From Macrolepiota albuminosa (lineage: Eukaryota > Basidiomycota > Agaricomycetes > Agaricales > Agaricaceae), in contig JAMWFC010000046.1 in NCBI GenBank assembly GCA_027475525.1, forward strand, positions 1,364,001-1,428,000: a DNA stretch of 64,000 nt. The letters are read 5' to 3'. Below, piece after piece: positions 59,153-64,000 of this stretch. The notes under the pieces were generated by a model, which was not told the origin of the DNA, ran no database searches, and saw only the letters and a program-made list of their open reading frames with translations. Position numbers and translations under genes: made by a program. How positions within the stretch are numbered: the stretch's first letter is position 1; the number at the start of each line of letters is the position of its first letter.

Positions 59153-62100
59153 TCAAAACCCACCAGCTCTCCAACTTGACGGGGGCGGTGCTCTCCGAGT
59201 ACCCTTACTCGGTGTCGCAGGCTGACTGGCCGTACGTGCTCTAGGCACAGCCGATCCTCCCTTCACCGACGCCGCACTCCCACTCCCACTCCCATTATGC
59301 TGCATGGGCATCGGCGGGACAGGGGGGAAATACCCCGAATCCCTGCGTCCCCCGCCCATCATCTTGCTATGCCGATTAGACGACGCCGACGCTCCATAGT
59401 CTCCATAACTGCTCTTCGACGAGTTCCACTGGCCTCCGGCGCCAGCACCGCCTCCTCCATACTCGCTGCGGGACCCACTCATCCCGCCACCGCCGTACAT
59501 CGACCTCGCAGACCCCGGGAACCCCACCGAGCCCGTCGACCACCCGTTGCCCATCCCGCCCACCCCACCCATCATGTTCATCCCGACCCCCATCATAAAC
59601 GGCGGCGTACCCACGACAGACGGAGCCGTGCCCCCATACACGCTCGCCGCGCCTCCATACGTCGAGCTCCGCTCCCACTCGTCGCCCGCAGCCGCCATCG
59701 CCTGCTGCGCCACCGCCATCTGGTACGCCTGCTTCGCGTACATCATCGCCTGCTGGTGCGCCGCCATGTACCCCGCATCCGGAGGAGAGAGCATCCCGGG
59801 GCCCATGCCCATACCCCCCATGTTCATGTTCATCCCGGGCATCGACATGTTCATGTTCATGTTCCAGCCCGGCATACCAGGTCCGAACCCGCCAATCATA
59901 GGGTTGAGCGTCGACATCCGACGAGCCTGGGCACTAGCCATCGTCTGATTGATCGGCATATCGTCATCCTCGTCGTCAACGATAGGCCCGCGTCCATTGA
60001 TGACATTGCCCAGCTACACGACATAATCAGCGCCAGCGCTCAAACCAGTGCAGGGTCCAAAAAAAAACTTACCTCGATTGCGGCCTTGGCCTCACTCCTC
60101 CTCCGTTCCTTCCTCCGCTCCTCACCCTTCTCATCCTCCTCTTCATCTCCCTCTCCACCTCGTACGCCTACACCCCTCGCACCCCTACTCTTATATCCAC
60201 CCACCTCCCTCATATCATCCTCGAAGCTCACACTCCGCCTCTTCACATGCTTCATCCCCACGCCCAGATCGCTACCGTCCCTCGGCGTGACAGGCGCTCG
60301 GCCGCTACTCGAGTCGCCCGTCGAGCTCCCCGCGGGACTCTCCCGACGCCCACTCGCGAACGGCCGGCTGGGCATCGCAATCGTGCTCCCCGCCGTGCTG
60401 CCCATGCTCATATTGTGGTTATGGCTGTTGTGGCTGCCGAGCGCGTTGAGGTTGTTGAGTCCGTACCTGCCCATTCCCTGTCCCTGTCCCTGTCCCTGTC
60501 CCATACCCTGGCTGCTGTTGCTGTTGGTGGTACTGGTACTGGTACTGGTGCTGGGAATCGGCGACAACGACGACGCCGACACAGACCCAGGTATCAAAGT
60601 GCTGCTGCGCTGTCTCACAGGGGGCGGCCTATCTCTCTCTCCCTCCCTCCCCGCCTCCTTCCCTCCACTCGGGAAATTCAAAATCCCCACAGGTTTAGCG
60701 GCGCCAGTGCCGCCGGAAAGAACCAAGCTATTTCTCTCGACCTTTTCCGGGCCCGCGTCTGCGCCTCCCCCCGCCCTCTCCCGATCGCGATCGCGATTCA
60801 ACGGCGGCCTCGAAGTAACCCTAAACGAAGGGGGTGGCGCACGCTGCTTGATCGGTATCGGCGCAATCGGTTTCTCCACCTCTTCTTTCGCTTTCGCCTT
60901 GTCTCCTTTTCCCTTCCTCGCTTTCCCCCTCCCCCGCTCCTCTGACTCCTCTGACTCTTCCTCCTCTTCCTCTTCGTCGTCGTCGTCGTCGTCTTCCTCC
61001 TCGCTCTCGTCTTCTTCGTCGTCTGTTCGCCGAATGAGATTCACGCCCGGCCCCAACAACGCTGCGAGATCGTCGACGGGGGTACTCAGCCTCTGCGGGA
61101 CAACTACCACCGGCTTCGCGTTCGTACTCTGCTTCGTGTTGCTCGCGGTCCTTCCGCTCGAACTCGTAGACGCACCCGTACTAGTGCTCGCAGCAACACT
61201 CGTACTCGACCTCATCTTGACCACTCTCGTCGTCGTCGTCGTCGTCATCCTAGTCTCAGCCGCCACAGATAAAGGCAAAGGCTCCGTCATAGCCCTCCCC
61301 ATACCAGGCTTCGCCACCCCCACCGCGCCAACACCCAACACACGATTCAACCTCTCCCCAATCCCATCCCTCTCCACCCTCTCACTACTCTCCACACCCA
61401 CAACAAGCTTCACCGACCCCCCTTTCGGACTCGCAGGCGGACTGACGAACCGCCGGGGCGGGCTCACGCTCACTTTCACCGGCACCTTCCCGTCCCTCGG
61501 ACTCTCCCCAACCACACCGCCGACCGACGTAGAACCCACCGAGCCCAAAGACCCGACGGAACCCATGGAGAGCAACGTCCTCCCGGCCGTGAACACCTCT
61601 TCGTCCTTTGTATGGCCCACCGCCGCGGGCGCGGGCCGCCCGGGCCCGCGCGTGAGCTCGTTGATGTCGATGAGCGGCTTGGGCCGTGTGTTCGAGGAGG
61701 AGGATAGCGAGGAGAGGGCGGAGCCCGGGCGACGCGGGGGCACGAGTCGTGCGAGGGGCGCGTCGTCGTCTGATTCGGAAGACGAGTTCAAGGACGGGGA
61801 GTAGGGTGATCTTGAGCGGGGTTGTGCGGAGGTAGAGACGTGTGAGTGCGAAAAGGGGGAGGGCGACGCGGGGTACCGCGTAGGTTGTTGGGTTGATGTG
61901 GAACTGGGGGCAGGGGAGGAGACGGATTGGTCTGATGTTGCGCGGGTGTGGCGTTTAGCTGGGGGGTATGTTAGTTGATTGTAGAAACGTTGGAAGATTG
62001 AAAAACGTACCGGGCGAACCAGCGAGGACACTGGCTCTCTTCGCATCTCGAGACGGGGTGACCGCACTCGTCGACACGCTCGCTCTCGCTCTTACGGTTC

Positions 62101-63331
62101 CAACATTAAACCCAAGACTCGAATGCGATCTGTCCCTGTCGGTCCCAGCTGCAGGGTACTGATACTCGGACATCAAAATATGGCTCGACTGCGCTCTCGT
62201 GCCTGTGGGCCTACCGTACGCATAACCATGCTCCCTCAGTCCATGGCCCACCTCCGATTTGGTTCCCCTCGTCTTGATCAGCGTCCTGGTGATGCCGGCA
62301 CCGCGTCCTTTGATGGTCTCCTCTCCCTCACCATCATCATCATCACTCGCACTGTCATCACCATCCTCGTCCCCATCTGAATCGGCATAGGCAAGCGCAG
62401 ACGACCTTTTCCTCGGCTGCTGTGTCTGTCCAGCCTGAGCATAAAGGGGCTGCGGACCTGGACTCGGGGCGCGCACAGAAGGTACAGGCGAGCCACCTGT
62501 GCTGCGTCGCGCATGTGCCTCGCGGAACGCGGCGACAGAGATGCGCTGGAACGAATCGGTGCTTGTGCCTCGTTGGCGGGGGAGCGGGGCCGAGAAGGTG
62601 GAACTTGTAGGCGAGAGACTGGTGGTAGGCGTAGAAAGGAATGTAGTATTATTTGTATTAGAGGGAGGGGGACCAACGTGTCTGAACGACTTGAGGTTAA
62701 ACGACGAGTCTGTAGACGAAGGTGAAGCAGCAGGCGGCTTTGTGTTTGTGGGAGACGTGTTTTTGGGGACAGACTTGGACCAGTGAAAAAAGCCTGGTTT
62801 CTTGGGGGGGACAGGGGCTGATGAGAGGGGGGATGATTCGTTGGGCAATGAACGCGTGGAAAGGGCGCTGTGTGGGTCTGCATAGGCAGCAAAGATGGCG
62901 GACTTTGAGGGAGGAGGGCGCAGGCGGCGGACATCGACGTCGCTGGCGGTGGTGCTGGTGCTGCTGCGCGGGGATCGGACGTAAGAGGGGCGCGGGGGCG
63001 TGCTGAACTGTGAGTCGTGGCCCGTGCTCACGAACGACGTCGTCGAGGCGGCAGCGGCAGCGGCAGACTCAGACTGCTGCGGCTGCTGACGCTGCTTTTT
63101 GCGGGAAAACGGCAGGCGCAGCTTGCTTGTGCTGGCTGGGGCGACGGCGGGATACACGCCCCCGTACGCTCCTTCATGCTGCTGCACACTCCGCCCGTTC
63201 GGGCTCGACGGCAGATACCTGTCCGCAGTCACATAGTCTGTCGGTGATGAAAAGGCAGAGTCCGTCTCGCCACCCTCTTGCCTGGTGGCACGCTGCTTCT
63301 TTCTGCCAAAGAGGCCTGCCAGAGAAGGCAT
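59153..63331 (-). CDS. Large disordered Ser/Gly/Met-rich protein, 1,355 aa
   Basis: Three exons (63331-62011, 61958-60073, 60013-59153) join in phase to 1,355 residues. The start MPSLAGLFGRKKQRATRQEG is basic. The protein is almost entirely low complexity: Ser/Pro tracts, an Asp/Glu block (EESEEEDDDDDDEEEEEE), Thr and Val homopolymers, a GQGQGQGQG stretch and, near the C-terminus, Asn-Met/Gly-Met repeats (GWNMNMNMSMPGMNMNMGGM). A helical QQAMMYAKQAYQMAVAQQAM segment and the SVSFEDDMREVG motif are the most ordered parts. No enzymatic domain is visible. Such proteins are common in mushrooms; a scaffold or cortical role is possible but not shown. Confidence 0.8.
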
Positions 63332-64000
63332 GTCGACGGCGTGCTGGACAGCGAGCAGATAGCTGAGGTGACGATGAGAACAAAAGAAAAGGACTAGCGA
63401 GCCGTCGTCGCCCGTCGTCGTGCGTTTACGAAAAAGTTTGACAGGCTGACCAGAATAGGCATCCGGAGATTCTTCACGCGCACGTGTTATGTACTTTACA
63501 TCTCTAATTACTTTTTGTGCTATTCCTCCCCCTGCTCAGCATACCAGCTGCACACCATATCCATTCGTATTATTAACCAACTAACACCACACCCTGGGCC
63601 TCACATCATCCTCTTGGGAGCCTCACCTTACCCCCGACTCGGATGCATGTCGAGATGAGCATAACTGACACCTCCGTCCCAGGACTGACAGTCGCTGAGA
63701 GCAATCCTCCTCTCCATCATTCCACATGGCGGCTAGTATCAGAAAACCCGTCGGCATGTTTATGATTGACACATGTACATGTTCTTCCAAGGAATCCTCG
63801 CAGTGCTTCTTCTTCCATGTCGACATACACGGCTCCACGTCCCGGGTGCAGATACTCCGCATCCTCAAGCTCCAAGTCATGCGCGTCCATTCACGACGTC
63901 TCAACTCGGGTCCCCTAAATAAACTTGCCGAAACAACCATCATCCACCATGTGGTGGAGCGCACAATGGCCGTGCATCACCGAAATACCAAGAACAAAAA
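63332..64000. other. Upstream region, no supportable gene
   Basis: This should contain the 5' UTR and promoter of the large disordered protein gene. A minus frame of 113 codons at 63623-63964 has no features. Confidence 0.45.

Noticed and set aside
59297..61804. An 835-codon open frame on the plus strand
   Set aside because: It is antisense to the disordered protein exons. Its composition (Arg/His/Pro then Ser/Leu tracts) mirrors the GC-rich, stop-poor low-complexity codons opposite, and it has no domain or intron structure.
1..64000. CRISPR arrays, tRNA and rRNA genes
   Set aside because: No regularly spaced repeats with unique spacers were seen. Reading for T-arm-like GTTCGA contexts gave no cloverleaf that I could complete.

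Overview
The window looks like a nuclear contig from a basidiomycete mushroom (Agaricomycetes). Genes are intron-dense, with many 45-65 bp GT-AG introns and two probable GC-AG introns. The gene set is fungal: a GPI-anchored chitin-deacetylase-like enzyme, a QDE-1-type cellular RNA-dependent RNA polymerase, a condensin SMC4, a CRAL-TRIO/Sec14 lipid-transfer protein, thioredoxin, ribosomal protein eL28 and a CDP-alcohol phosphotransferase. No tRNA or rRNA gene, CRISPR array or bacterial feature was seen. All intron/exon models were read by eye from splice signals and frame continuity.

Layout. 0-8.9 kb: weak hypothetical genes (2.6-3.8 kb plus; two related small genes at 4.2-5.5 kb minus), a small disordered protein (5.7-6.2 kb) and eL28 (6.8-7.8 kb minus). 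One eL28 intron, and the DNA just downstream of the gene, carry two diverged copies of the same apparently structured RNA. 8.9-13.3 kb: the polysaccharide deacetylase and the CDP-alcohol phosphotransferase, both plus. 14.1-17.8 kb: a head-to-head pair of paralogous secreted proteins. 18.4-24.0 kb: SMC4 (minus), sharing a short intergenic region with the RdRP (24.3-29.0 kb, plus). 30.5-33.2 kb: a TPR-like conserved protein (minus).

29.5-54.8 kb is a transposon cluster. It holds a non-LTR (LINE) remnant, a 5'-truncated LINE with a 16-bp target-site duplication, and a Ty1/copia element (minus, 35934-53353, TSD CCTTG). A Ty3/gypsy chromodomain element (plus, 40783-52503, TSD TGGCA) is nested inside the copia gag. 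A degenerate repeat flanks the copia element and a probable solo LTR lies to its right. The gypsy element carries, after its chromodomain integrase, a large sense-strand accessory reading frame (about 49.0-52.2 kb) of unknown function. This is the best candidate for something undescribed. Both LTR elements are decayed, mainly by TGA stops where an arginine CGA would fit.

54.9-64 kb returns to host genes: thioredoxin (minus), the CRAL-TRIO protein (plus) and a 1,355-residue disordered protein (minus).

Caution on sequence quality: ten direct tandem duplications, all with period exactly 77 bp, occur between 27.3 and 49.1 kb. A uniform 77-bp unit points to un-merged contig overlaps from a k=77 assembly graph, not biology. 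They shift frames in the gypsy element and repeat part of an RdRP exon.
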